64,000 bases of DNA from Culex pipiens pallens. Lineage: Eukaryota > Arthropoda > Insecta > Diptera > Culicidae. The DNA lies in contig NC_068938.1 in assembly GCF_016801865.2 (NCBI RefSeq), positions 78,395,316-78,459,315 on the forward strand, given 5' to 3'. The notes under the pieces were generated by a model, which worked only from the letters and a program-made list of their open reading frames with translations, made no database searches and was not told where the DNA came from. The translations under genes and the position numbers were made by a program. Positions 23,999 through 35,153 of this stretch are shown piece by piece. Position 1 is the stretch's first letter. Each line of letters opens with the position of its first letter.

Positions 23999-25234
23999 TT
24001 AGCAAATCTGTAGACGCGCTTCGCAGACATTCGAGCTCTCATTCGCGAACGTTAGCGCAAATAACTTCATCAATTCCAGCGGATCACAAATTCCTGCGTT
24101 AATGATACGAGATTGGTCCCCTTTGGGTGGAAACTCCCGAGGTGACTGTTCCCAGGAGAAATCCTCGCATGGCACCGAAAATTGACGATCTCTCTCTGGG
24201 GAATCATCAGCGCAGATGACATTCCTAAGCTCCACGCGGGATGTTAGGAGGAGATGCCGTTGATCAGACGTTGACATTCCGTCACGTAGAACGTGCTCCA
24301 GAAGCCGGTCTGAAGTCGTGGTCGGAAAATTCAATGAGGTTGGAAGCCCGACGGTGATTCATGGCATGTTTTTCTTTGTAACCAATATCTGTTAAATTGA
24401 ATTTCCGTAAGGCACATGTGGACGCATGATTATCCCTCCACGTCCCTTAGTAATAACATCCTGCGATGCTTCTGTGAGAGTTCTCGCGCGATCGGAAAAT
24501 TGCCCATTTTCGCATAAACGTGCAGAGCTGTGAAAAAACATGATTAAATATAACCATTAATGAGTACCTTGAGGGATGCGTATCAACCTGAGTCCACCGT
24601 ATAATCGGCCTCGACGTGGCAGCAGGTAGCCCCACCACGGTCCGGTCTTTGATGAAACTGTGTAAATTTAATTCACTCATTTAGAATTTCATTTAAACCG
24701 GAACGATTCCAAGGTGCGGCTCAAGATTGACCCCAAGGGTCCTTCTGGAGCATGGTGTACACGGGCTTGCGGTACCAGCAGTGCGCGCAGTACGATATGA
24801 TTATAATATTAAAAATTATAAAAATTGACGAAAATTATATGGTAGCCGGAGATGAGGAGTTCAGCTTCCCTGGTGCGGTTTATTATCAATTATGCGAGAT
24901 CGTCGTACACCTTTTGGATCGAACCAATTTTGACTGAAGCTTCGCTGGTTCCAAAAATATTCCCTTATTTTGGATCGTTGAGGTTAGGTTGCTCTAAAAA
25001 CGATCGCTTTTTGGCGTAATTTTACGACCTTTTTTCAATTACTTGCCCTTGTCAAGTACGTACTTTCGGAAACTTTATGCCATTTCTTGCCCGAAGCCGA
25101 ATAGGACTCATGCCTTGATCTGGTTTAATGTGTGCGATGAAAGTTAATACGAGTTGTTCGACAAAGGTGCTTAAAGTTGAGGGTTCTTTTTTTTGGAAAG
25201 AGACATCCATAAGGTCTTCAAAAAAATAGTGCAC
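23999..25234 (-). other. Coding-like fragments between mirrored tRNA genes, no intact gene
   Basis: Several minus-strand frames have protein-like composition, unlike the flanking AT-rich DNA. They are 25052-25234 (followed by an excellent splice donor GTACGTAC near 25062), a short piece around 24720-24795 containing YCAHCWYRKP, an ATG-started frame at 24447-24680, and a frame covering about 23999-24358. The ATG frame could be joined to a second exon ending near 24392 by a GT-AG gap (24528-24567), but that gap is only 40 bp, short for a mosquito intron. Stops separate the other pieces. No family was recognised. It may be a decayed gene, a small unidentified spliced gene, or chance frames in GC-richer DNA. 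Confidence 0.3.
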
Positions 25235-25238
25235 TGAC

Positions 25239-25310
25239 TGCCGTGACCAGGATTCGAACCTGGGTTACTACGGCCACAACGTAGGGTCCTAACCACTAGA
25301 CGATCACGGC
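25239..25310 (-). tRNA. tRNA-His (anticodon GTG), second copy
   Basis: The 72-nt minus-strand cloverleaf has the same sequence as 23779-23850: acceptor GCCGTGA/TCACGGC, anticodon GTG, B box GGTTCGAATCC and discriminator A. Seven T residues follow on the minus strand at about 25220-25226. Together with the neighbouring tRNA-Val it mirrors the pair at 23540-23850. Confidence 0.96.
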
Positions 25311-25407
25311 TTATTCAAAAGAGATTAAAAATGGTCATCTTCATCTGAAAATTAGATATTTCTTCGTCTTTTTCATCACACGGCATTAAAACAAATTTAA
25401 ATCATCA

Positions 25408-25480
25408 GTTTCCGTGGTGTAGTGGTTATCACATCCGCCTAACACGCGGAAGGCCCCCGGTTCGATCCCGGGCGGAAACA
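25408..25480 (+). tRNA. tRNA-Val (anticodon AAC), second copy
   Basis: A 73-nt cloverleaf with fully paired acceptor stem GTTTCCG/CGGAAAC, A box TGGTGTAGTGG, anticodon AAC, B box GGTTCGATCCC and discriminator A. A run of eight T residues starts at about 25484. It differs from the copy at 23540 by one acceptor base (C instead of T), which makes this the better-paired version. Confidence 0.96.
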
Positions 25481-27207
25481 TGATTTTTTTTGTCTTCCAT
25501 CCTCCTTCACGTATTACACTTATCGACTCAGAATTGAATTCTGAGCAAATATCTGTGTGTGTGTTTTTTGTCACTCGAATTTCACAAAAGTTTTAATTAA
25601 TCAAAAAAGTATAACGACATTTCCCACTGCAAATTTGATTTTGCATCTAAAAATATAGTTTGATATTTATTTTAAAAATATTTTCCATTTTTTATCAAAA
25701 ATGGAAATCTCTCCAGATTTTGCACCAAAAGATGCCCTTTCCTAGAGTCCTTTAAAACATATAAGGGTCATTCCAGGTCAACTGAATACACTTTTGGACT
25801 CGACCTTCACCGATTTGGACAAAACTTGGAGGGAACGTTCATCTATCGATAGTTATCAGAAGTCCTCTATTTTTGACACCGCCCTCTTTTTTGACGATTT
25901 TCTAAAAAAATCATAACTTTGCAACTATTTCAGCAAAAGACTTTCTACAGGTTGCATTTTAAAGAAAATTGTCCAAAGAATTCGATAAAAATAAAAGTTT
26001 AACCCTTAAATGCCCCCTTATATGTATTATATTTTGAAGTTTTAAGTTTAAAAATTCACTTTGGAACAATTCCTTATATTTTAATTTTTATTATTTTATC
26101 ACCATCGTGTTCCCCGGAAAATTTTACAAAATAATCAATGTAAAACTCAAACTAAAATGAACTGTTTACGAGAAACAGCATTTTTACTGAAAAAAGTTTG
26201 AATTTCACGGCGTGTTTTCTGGGCAACGTTAAGGAGAAAAAATAGTCATCACTACTTTCAAAAGTGTCTTATAGGAAATTTTCTCAGTTTTCCAATGCTT
26301 CTAAGAGCGAAATGTTTCATCGGGAAATTTCTGAGATATCATTATTTTAAGTTTTTTCTTTTAAAATCCTTGATCATTTATTGGAAACTTTTAAATAACA
26401 GTCCAGGAAACTTGTCAAATGATGTGTTTCATGTGTATTTTACTGATCAAAATGTGCAAAATAAGTCAAGAAACAACTTTGTAGAAGGTTGCAAACCGCT
26501 AAACATTTTGAAAATTAAGTTTTTACCGAATTTTTGAATTTATGGGATTTATTCAAATAATAAAATAATAAAACCGTATTGGACACATTCTCCGGCAATG
26601 TACACCTTAGGATGAAATTTTGAAAAGCGTGTATGAGCTATTTGGATATTTTTCCTCGATTCTAGACTACTTGAAGCTTCAAAAATCATGGTTTTCATTA
26701 ATTAAACTTTTGAATATCATTATGTACAAGTTGGTTAAGTTACGCAACAATTCGTGATAAAATCAGCGTTTTAAAACATTTTTCTTAAAACTCCTGGTTT
26801 TCAGCGAAATAAAATCCAAAAATTATTCTTTTGATTGCATTTTGTAGGTTTTTAGATGTACTAAACGGAAATGTCATGGATTTGCAGTTTATCTTAAGTT
26901 AAGTATTTTTTCAAACTAGTGTAAGTTTACCATTTTATTGCGTTGCAACGTCACGAAAAAGGGACAGTTGTTTATGCCAACAAAAAACTAAACATTCAAT
27001 CATTTTGATATTTTTGATGCTCTTTGTACTTGGAAAGAGCTTTCAAATGCAACCTAGAGCGACTAAATTGGTTGTCTAGATCCAAAGTTACAACAGGTTT
27101 AAGTTTGCGTTGCAACGTCACGAAATTTTAAATCATATTAGTCACATGGCAAAAAAGGTGTATGCGTAGTTGATTGTTGGAGATCAAAGGATAATAAATA
27201 TTATATA

Positions 27208-27497
27208 TCTATATATATAAAAAATTTCGACGCTTTTGTTCGAACGCGAATCAGTTCAATACGGAGCGTCGTATCGATGTGATTTTTGTTGCGTTGGGTT
27301 CGTAAAAGTCCATGGAAGGTTCTTACGCCAAAAATGACAACTTTGGCCACTCTGGAACCGATTCCGGAAAATCTGCAGATTGTATGGAAAAAGTTGCGTA
27401 AAATCAAATTTTGATCACAGGAGGCTGAATTAACAAACAAGCAAGAAACGTCAGGAACCAAACAAGGGCAGGACGAAGTTTGCCGGGAAGAGCTTGT
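27208..27497 (+). mobile_element. Helitron-like non-autonomous element
   Basis: The 5' end TCTATATATATAAAAAA and the 3' portion GACGAAGTTTGCCGGGA, followed by CTTGT, resemble the ends of insect non-autonomous Helitrons, which start TC, carry a GC-rich 3' hairpin region and end CTRRT. Here the last pentamer is mutated. No coding capacity. Recognition rests on family memory, not an alignment. Confidence 0.5.
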
Positions 27498-27601
27498 GTT
27501 TTATATAATGTTTCCGAGTCTATTTACAGAAAAATTGTACATGGGTCATTCACAAATTCCGTCACTTAGGTTTGTAGCAACTCGAAAAAAGTATGTATTT
27601 T

Positions 27602-27756
27602 CACTAGCGTGCCCAGGGTGGGGCAACATGGGGCAGTTGCCCCACCATCCTCGGAAATTTGTTCTAAAATTGGGCAGGGGGTGTCCATAAACGACGAAAT
27701 TTTCAAAACTCTAATATTTTTGCCCCACCTTCCTTGAGGACCTGGGCACGCTAGTG
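27602..27756. mobile_element. 155-bp MITE, CACTAGCGTGCCCAG ends, 8-bp TSD (hAT-like)
   Basis: Terminal inverted repeats CACTAGCGTGCCCAGG and CCTGGGCACGCTAGTG are flanked by a perfect 8-bp duplication TGTATTTT (27594-27601 and 27757-27764). An inner GCCCCACC pair extends the arms. The 8-bp duplication points to hAT. The perfect duplication implies a fairly recent insertion. Confidence 0.92.
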
Positions 27757-28305
27757 TGTATTTTATAAAACTTGTTGAGTAAATCAAAATAGATCGATGT
27801 TCACAATGGGGAAAAATTCTAAAACTTTCAAAAAAATAATCACCTGGTTACTGGATGGCCCCTTTATGATAAACAGATTTATGTGAGGGTGCATTCTAAT
27901 ACAACGCAACGATTTTTTTTATCGCACACCCTTATGTAGGCCAAATTACGGTGAAATTCACCAAACAATAATAATCACGTGATTCGATTGTTTTTTTTAC
28001 AAACTTTTGTCACTTTGTTGACAACCCTTACCTAAATAAGTTGTATGCAACGTTTAGTTGTTTGCAATTAAAAATGTTATGTTGCGCAGGTAAACAGTTT
28101 TATTATTTCCTCAAATTTAATTTAAAAAGCACAAAAGTCAACAAAATAAGTTACGTTGTTTGCAGATCACCCCTTAGGGGCTATCAACAAACGATATGGG
28201 CACTTTAGTTATAAATTTCTGCCCTCCTGAAAACTCGAAGCTCCATACCTCCCTTCTAAAACTTCCACTTGTTTTGTAAATTTCCCGAAACGATTAAAAT
28301 ATTAA

Positions 28306-28459
28306 GGGAGCGTTCTTGCATTACGTAACAAAACATTTATATTTTTAGACCCCCTCCACCCCCTGGTAATACATTTCTGATACATTTTTTTGTATAAATC
28401 CTCGAACCCCGCCCTCCTCCCCCTTGATATTACGGCGTTACGTAATGCATGGACGCCCC
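28306..28459. mobile_element. ~154-bp MITE with TTGCATTACGTAAC-type ends
   Basis: The left end GGGAGCGTTCTTGCATTACG and the reverse complement of the right end (GGGGCGTCCATGCATTACG) are inverted repeats. The interior is C- and T-rich. A target duplication was not clear. Just downstream are two G runs (about 28484-28498 and 28601-28613). Confidence 0.75.
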
Positions 28460-30158
28460 ATTACATGGAGAGACAAGGGGAGAGTGGGGGGGGGGGGTCT
28501 GTCCTTCGTGATAATGGAATAATACAAATATTTTTTTTACTTTGAAAATGCTTGGAAAACTTCGTATATCTTACTGCTACTGTGAAAGCGGTATGAGGGA
28601 GGGGGGGGGGGGTCTAACATGGGCGGGCCAATCAATTCACATGTCCTTGTACTGTCTATTAATGTCTTATAATAAAATCATAACCTACAGTTGCTCAAAC
28701 TAACAAAAACTATGATTTATTTTGAAACTAAAATTTCGTGACGTTGCAACGCAACGAAAAACCCTGTTTTCAAAAACAGAGCGTTGCAACGTCACGAAAT
28801 GTAAATGGTCTTTAAAAATCGAGGTTTGATTTTTTCGAAAAACTAATGATTGCATTCGATTTGTTGGTCAATTTTACACTAAAAATGGAAGAAGAACTCC
28901 AAATTTGCCGTTTAACAGAGCAGAGTTAATGGCGAAACATGAATTGGGTCAGGATTGAGAAAAAGTCACGCGTTGCAACGTCACGCTACATATTCCCCTC
29001 TCAAAAATAGAATATTCACTTAAAATAATGTTTCAACATTGTTTCTTATAGGAAATTTAATGTACTTTCCGAATCTGTAATAACATATGTACCTTTTCAA
29101 TGTATTTTTTTAGTTACAGCCGAAATACTGAAAAAAGAAAAGTCAAAGCGTTGCAACGTCACGGCGGAATGTGTCATTGAAATATTATTTTTACAAGAAC
29201 AAATAGATTATTACATAATTGTTGTGTACAAATAACACCGGTCTGCTCTGATTCAGCTTGGAATTAGCTGATACAACCGAAATTTCTACAGGTTTGAGAT
29301 TGATAGGGTATTACAAGATTTTTATGAATAAATATCATATTTCCTTAATCACACACTAACTAGTTGCATGGCTACAAAACATGTATACTGCAAATTACTG
29401 TTGCTAGCTTTAGGAGAAATACTTTTCATTAGTATGAAATGATTGTTTCAGTTTTTTTGTATTAAATGATCAAGGAATTAGCAATATTTTAGAAGTTTAT
29501 AAGACTCTCATCTTAAAAAAATATATATGTCTTGATTTTTGTTCAAATAGTTTGGAAAGAAAGTTTCTGTTAGATTTTTTTGTTAAAATACTATTTAATT
29601 TTTGTTCAAACAAAAATAAATGTTTGTGACGGTGTTTTCAGAATTCTGAATTGGAAGACTCGAGTTTTATTGCTACTTTTAAGTGCATTTTCTACAGAAA
29701 ACATTTTATAAAATTTTATCTTTATTTTATACTCATGAAAATATGGCTTTTGAAGTAATATGTAGTACATTTTCGATTTCAAATCATGTTTGTATTTATG
29801 TTCCTGGTTAATGTTTGCTTAAGAAAATATCAAATTTATTCATTAAAATAAGATATAATACCATTTCTTGTTCTTTCTTGTCTTACTCATCAAAATGTGC
29901 AAACATTTTGATGAGTAAATGACTCATAAAACACACCATTTGATTAGTTTTCTGAACTGTTAGTATAAAGTTTCCAATAAATAATAAAGGAATTTAAAAC
30001 CAAAAAACTTTAAATAGAGATATCTCAGAAATTTCCCTATGAAACATTTCGCTTTTAGAAGCATTGGAAAGTTGAGAAAATTTCCTATAAGACAAATTTG
30101 AAAGTGGCGATGACTATTTTTTTCTGATAAGGTTGTTCTAGAAACTACGCCGTGATTT

Positions 30159-30278
30159 GCGCAGCACTCGGAAGTACATGGTGTACTTTTCAACAAAAAG
30201 GGTGGAATCCCGCATAGTTCGGTTTTTATACGTGGGAAACTTATTTAGGATTTGAATTTTTAGCACAGAGTGCTGCGC
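30159..30278. mobile_element. ~120-bp MITE with GCGCAGCACTC ends, inserted in a TIR arm
   Basis: GCGCAGCACTC at 30159-30169 is matched by GAGTGCTGCGC at 30268-30278. The segment is absent from the corresponding point of the left arm (near 26195), so it is a later insertion into the right arm of the 5-kb element. Confidence 0.75.
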
Positions 30279-30756
30279 AAAATCGAACTTTTTTCAGTAA
30301 AATCGCTGTTTCTCGCCAATAGTTCATTTTAGTATGAGTTTTACATTGATTATTATGTAAAATTGTCCGGAGAATACGATGGTGATAAAATAAAAAAATA
30401 AAAGGAATTGGTCAAAAGTGAATTTTAAACTTAAAACCTTAAAAATTATATTTTAACATTTTAAGGGGTTTAAGAGTTAAAATTTTATTTTAATCGAATT
30501 TCTTGAACAATTTTCTATAAAATGCAACCTGTAGAAAGTCTTTTGCTCAAATAGTTGCAAAGTTATGATTTAAAGAAAAAAATCTTTTTAGAAAATGGTC
30601 AAAAAAGAGGGCGGTGCCAAAAATAGAGCGATGGCCAAATCAGCTCCAAACTTGAGATTTCTGATAACTATCGATAGATGAACGTCTCCTCAAAGTTTGG
30701 TCCATATCGGTGAAGATCGAGTCCAAAAGTGCACTGAGTTGACTTGGAATGACCAG

Positions 30757-31308
30757 TAATAATTTTTTTGAATAGTTAAAGAAGTATTTTGTTATTATAC
30801 TTTTATCTATAAAAAAAAAACATTGGCAATTTTTATCCGAGTGTTTGAATTTGTCACAATTTTTTGCCATTTCTCATTAATGCAAACTTCAACAAATTGT
30901 TAAGATGACAAACCCTTTAACAATTAGAGATTGTGAGCCATTTTAGTTATTTTTTGGCAGCTTTGCCTGTTTTTTATTTGTAAAAGAACAAATAAATTTC
31001 AAAGAATTTCTCGCAACTGGCTTGACCGAAATTGTCCGGATTAGTGTCATTGGTTCCTCATTTATCTTTTAAAAAAATCATTATGTTTGGTGAAGTACTT
31101 CAATAGTGTTGTTAACAAGCTTTTTTGGTGGATGCAAAAATGAGTTCATTTTCAGATAACCTCAACATTTTCGGTGCTAACCTCGTGACCTTGACTTTCG
31201 ACATCTGTCGGAAATTTTGGAAACTAGCTATTAAAAGCATTTTTATAGGCTTTTTGCAAACATATACAATCAAATACAATCAGGCAGCTTTTGCAATTTG
31301 ACGCTGGC
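30757..31308. other. AT-rich spacer, nothing recognised
   Basis: No gene or inverted repeat was identified between the two elements. Confidence 0.5.
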
Positions 31309-31791
31309 GTGCTATTTTGTCGCACGTCGCTTTTTGACGTTCCGAGAAAAACGCGTATTATTATTTGACCTTGAATTAACAAAAACGAGAGCACGCATTG
31401 TAAATAATAACAAACACGTTTTGTTTGGTTGACCATTCTGTGGATTAACCTAAAGTTTGGTTGAATTTGGTTGCTAGAGTCTCGAGTTATAATTACTAAT
31501 GTTTACGGTAATCGGGCTTGTACGTGTGTCAAACGCGTTCTGACTTTACTCCCTTTGACAAGTTGTCGCACTTTCATCAATTTTCAGGGTGAAAGCACGA
31601 TAAGATTGAAACTTCTGTCATATAAAGGGTGACAACAATGTACGGAGTTTTTTTCAGTTTTTATTAAATATCTCAGGATTGAAATCGATTTTTTGGGATC
31701 TGTAAAGGTCAAAAGTTGAGACATTGTCAGCTGCACAAAATAACGTTCTAAACTCAATTTGGCGCAAAATGCTCGTGCGACAAGATAGCAC
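31309..31791. mobile_element. TIR element (copy 2), inverted relative to copy at 3831
   Basis: The ends GTGCTATTTTGTCGCACG and the inverse of GTGCTATCTTGTCGCACG are better conserved than in copy 1. The interior aligns to 3831-4322 in the opposite orientation, including translated stretches such as RVFLGTSK shared by both copies. No transposase was recognised. Confidence 0.78.
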
Positions 31792-32957
31792 AACAACGAT
31801 GAAATGATCTCGTTAAGACGACATCGCTCACCGTGGTGTCTGATTAAAACTATCTTGACTTCGATTTGTAGAGAGCCGAATATCGCACAAACCACAGGAC
31901 ACAATCTCATTTCCAACCAAACGCCACAGATAATTGAAAATTGTTGAAATTCCTTCAACTCCTCATTACGTTGATAAATTGTGTCTCAAATGGCTCAACA
32001 GGCGCAAAAAAAAAAATACAACGTCCAAGAATCCGGTGCAACAAAAAGGACGATGCAACTTTAATTAAATCACAACGAACTGGGTTGCTCACTGGATGTT
32101 GAATGGAAATAAAGTTCCCCAAAAAATACCAACAACTGATGCAGCAAGAACGAAAAAAACATCTCCAGAACAAGCAATCCAATCAACATTAGGAGGCATT
32201 TTGTTTGTTTTTCAAATTTATTTTGCGCTGTTGGCGAAATCTCGAGCTCGAAATTAAACCCATATATTTCGAGTGCTGTCGAACTGAGGATTGGTCCGCG
32301 AAAAGCGCACCTCCTTGCGTCAAGTTGGAAAATTAAATCCTGTCCCAAAATTTACATAAACGGTTTTAGGATTGAAACTTCCAGGACGCCAGGACACAAA
32401 GTAAACAAATTAGATAAATTATTTCATAAATATTCCCATTTATTTATTTGTTCATTTTCAGATCCTCCTTTTCACACGGATTTTTATGGGCAACTCGTGA
32501 TCGAAGCTGTTGCCTCGGCGAATTCAGGTGTGCGCCAGGGAATAACCGAGCAGGGATTGTTGCTGCAGAACTGAAGTTTATGGATTTTTGATGAGAATTG
32601 CCAGTCTGTGATTGTTGGGGTTATTTGCTAGTTGTTGATTGATTTTCATGCCTGAATTTTGACTCAAATTTACCAGTGATTATGAATCAATGAAAAAATA
32701 ATACATGCCAATAATGCAAATTTACCCAAAAGAGCTCTGTCGGAATGGATACAGCTTTTTTGCAATCCAAATAATCACCTTTTGAAAAGATTTTTAAATG
32801 AACTTTAATGAACTGTTCAGCACTGAATTATCAATTTATATATATTAGATTTTGATGAAACTTTGTGTGTACTATTTCTTTGCCCGAAGAAGAAATTTTT
32901 CATCATTGATTCATCCGTACAAGTCTCCCTGCAATTTTAGCAAACGTCCATACAAAA
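31792..32957. other. Intergenic DNA with one exon-like segment
   Basis: At 32461 a pyrimidine-rich tract ending in TTTTCAG precedes GC-richer DNA with an open 44-codon frame (about 32463-32594). It could be an exon or a regulatory segment; no family match. The rest (31.8-32.4 and 32.6-32.95 kb) shows nothing recognisable beyond short minus frames. Confidence 0.3.
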
Positions 32958-33069
32958 ACTAACTTAATCCACCTATGTGGTTGATGCCTTCCTCACTTTT
33001 TACCAAAAATGGGTAATATGAGTGGTTTGGACACACATTTCAGCATTTTTTTAGATCCAGAAAAAAAGA

Positions 33070-34035
33070 ACACAGATATAACTTATGTGGTAATAACTCG
33101 AGACAGGGTTGCCAGATCTTCAATGTTTTGGACTCTTTGAAAAGCCCTTTCAATTGCCTAACCAACGATGGGTCGGATGATGGATCCGGACATCGTTTAC
33201 ATACATTTAAGTGAGATCCGGCTTCAAAAAAGTACATAAATTTCACTGAAGTGGTAATAACACGAGACAGGGTTGCCAGATCTTCAATGATTTGGACTCT
33301 TTGGAAAGCCCTTTCAATTGCCTAACCAACGATGGGTCGGATGATGGATCCGGACATCGTTTACATACATTTAAGTGAGATCCGGCTTCAAAAAAGTACA
33401 TAAATTTCACTGAAGTGGTAATAACTCGAGACAGGGTTGCCAGATATTCAATGATTTGGACTCTTTGGAAAGCCCTTTCAATTGCCTAACCAACGATGGG
33501 TCGGATGATGGATCCGGACATCGTTTACATACATTTAAGTGAGATCCGGATTCAAAAAAGTACATAAATATCACTTATGTGGTAATAACTCGAGACAGGG
33601 TTGCCAGATCTTCAATGTTTTTGACTCATTGGAAAGCCCTTTCAATTACCTAACCAACGATGGGTCGGATGATGGATCCGGACATAGTTTACATACATTT
33701 AAGTGAGATCCGGCTTCAAAAAAGTACATAAATATCACTTATGTGGTAATAACTCGAGGCAGGGTTGCCAGATCTTCAATGTTTTGTACTCATTGGAAAG
33801 GCCTTTCAATTATCTAACCAACGATGGGTCGGATGATGGATCAGGACATCGTTTACATACATTTAAGTGAGATCCGGCTTCAAAAAAGTACATAAATATC
33901 ACTTATGTGGTAATAACTCGAGACAGGGTTGCCAGATCATCAATGTTTTGGACTCATTGGAAAGCCCTTTCAATTACCTAACCAACGATGGGTCGGATGA
34001 TGGATCCGGACATCGTTTACATGCATATAATTGAG
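33070..34035 (+). repeat. Tandem array, ~164-bp unit, about 6 copies
   Basis: Each unit contains GACAGGGTTGCCAGATC, GATGGGTCGGATGATGGATC and GAGATCCGGCTTCAAAAAAG in that order. Units begin their GACAGGG motif near 33100, 33263, 33428, 33592, 33757 and 33921. The last unit is altered before GATATTTATG. Confidence 0.92.
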
Positions 34036-34202
34036 ATCCGGATATTTATGAAAACACATTTTTATACATAACTTTTGAACTACTTATCGAAACTTCAAAC
34101 AATTCAATAGCGATGTATGGGACCCTAAACCAAGTCGAATGCAACTGGTTTGGTCAAAATCGGTTCAGCCAGTGCTGAGAAAACTCAGTGAGAATTTTGG
34201 TC

Positions 34203-34271
34203 ACAAACATACATACACACACATACACACACACATACACACACACATACACACACACATACACACACACA
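34203..34271 (+). repeat. ACAY microsatellite (ACAC/ACAT)
   Basis: Alternating ACAC and ACAT tetranucleotides. This is the uninterrupted counterpart of the site into which the LINE fragment at 42487-43660 inserted in copy B. Confidence 0.95.
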
Positions 34272-34548
34272 GACATTTGTTCAGTTTTCGATTCTGAGTC
34301 GATATGTATACATGAAGGTGGGTCTAGGAGCTTTTAATCAAAAGTTCATTTTCAGAGCAGGATTATAGCCTTACCTCAGTGAGGAAGGCAAAAGACTTTA
34401 AAAATATATTTAAAAATCTGTGTTTTGATATTTCCTGATCGAATTGGTGCCTTCGGCAAAATTGTGGGTATTGCTTAGGACTCTTCAGAAAAAAATGTTG
34501 TTTGTTTAAGATGACAACAATGCTACCATTAAAGCTATGGCAAAAGTC

Positions 34549-34870
34549 GGTCAAAATTCATTTAGCAATGTCGGCAATTTTTCAAATAAATCATGATTTT
34601 TGAAAAACCATGAAAAAAATTGAAAAAAGTTGATCTTTTTGAAAAAGTATTTTTAAAGATCGTCAAGTTTGGTAAAAACAATAAACAACAACAATGGCAA
34701 TAATTTGAAAAGGATTCACGATATCAAAATTTATGTCGAGTAATTTTCGATTGCAAATTAGATCTTATATCTGAAAATGATGTCAAACATTTTTTTCGAC
34801 TCTTTTTATCGTTTTTCAAAAATCATGATTTATTTGAATAATTGGCGACATTGTGGAATGAATTTTGACC
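34549..34870. mobile_element. ~320-bp foldback, GGTCAAAATTCATT ends
   Basis: GGTCAAAATTCATTTAGCAATG at the left is inverted at the right as ACATTGTGGAATGAATTTTGACC. An inner AAATAAATCATGATTTTTGA pair extends the arms. The target duplication is not clear. Confidence 0.75.
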
Positions 34871-34883
34871 AATTTGAGCAATA

Positions 34884-35061
34884 CAGTGAACCCTTTTTTA
34901 CGCGGTGCGCTACGTTTTTTTTCTAATTTGTCGATTTCTCTGGAACGAAGCAACATTTTTGCAATCTTTTAAAATCAATTTTTTGGTTTTGTTAAGATCT
35001 ACAAAACGCTTTTTGAAGCTTGCAAAAATATAACGCCACCGCGTAAAAAGAGGTTTCTCTG
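34884..35061. mobile_element. Mariner-like MITE 1 of a related trio (TA TSD)
   Basis: The left end CAGTGAACCCTTTTTTACGC and the reverse complement of the right end (CAGAGAAACCTCTTTTTACG) are bounded by TA on both sides. The interior contains the AATTTGTCGATTTCTCTGGA block shared by the next two elements. Confidence 0.78.
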
Positions 35062-35153
35062 TAGCTCAAAGATGACAAAATTTGTTATCTAAAGTATATC
35101 CAAAAAATCAAAAAAATGCAAGCAAAAATGAGATTCATAAAAAATAGAGGAAA

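Larger units (their letters stand above)
26940..29163. repeat. Six dispersed copies of GCGTTGCAACGTCACG
   Basis: Copies start at 26940, 27107, 28781, 28970 and 29148 on the plus strand, with one on the minus strand at 28736-28752. Each contains the perfect palindrome CGTTGCAACG followed by TCACG. The copies at 28736 and 28781 are inverted relative to each other and could form a hairpin. Most are followed by AAA. Spacing is irregular. Such repeated motifs inside a transposon are often transposase- or host-factor binding sites, which is an inference here. Confidence 0.85.
25765..30756. mobile_element. 5-kb element with ~0.8-kb TIRs beginning GGGTCATTCC
   Basis: The left arm (about 25765-26560) is the inverse of the right arm (about 29890-30756). 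Both start with a GGTCATTCCARGTCAACT-like end, and both carry a diverged frame with shared KCFIGKFLRY (26295-26537 plus, 29960-30196 minus). The interior of about 3.3 kb has no recognisable transposase. It holds a Helitron-like insertion, two small MITEs, a MITE in the right arm, and six copies of GCGTTGCAACGTCACG. The left flank ends in ATAA as in the related element at 53563. The right end is mutated, so the target duplication is unclear. Confidence 0.8.
32958..34393. mobile_element. Minisatellite-bearing element, copy A (6 units)
   Basis: Non-repetitive flanks surround a tandem array. The left flank contains TGATGCCTTCCTCAC and the right flank ends CAGTGAGGAAGGCAAAA, giving a GCCTTCCTCAC/GTGAGGAAGGC inverted pair. 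Six units of about 164 bp occupy about 33070-34035. An ACAY microsatellite lies at about 34203-34271 in the right flank. The same flanks bracket copy B at 39868-43798. No coding capacity. Confidence 0.85.

Noticed and set aside
23999..25234. Decayed maelstrom-like gene
   Set aside because: A few short patterns (HIKPDQ, KPVYTM, RPHVPYGN) recalled the C-terminal domain of Maelstrom, but the order and key residues could not be aligned convincingly by eye; kept only as unidentified coding-like sequence.
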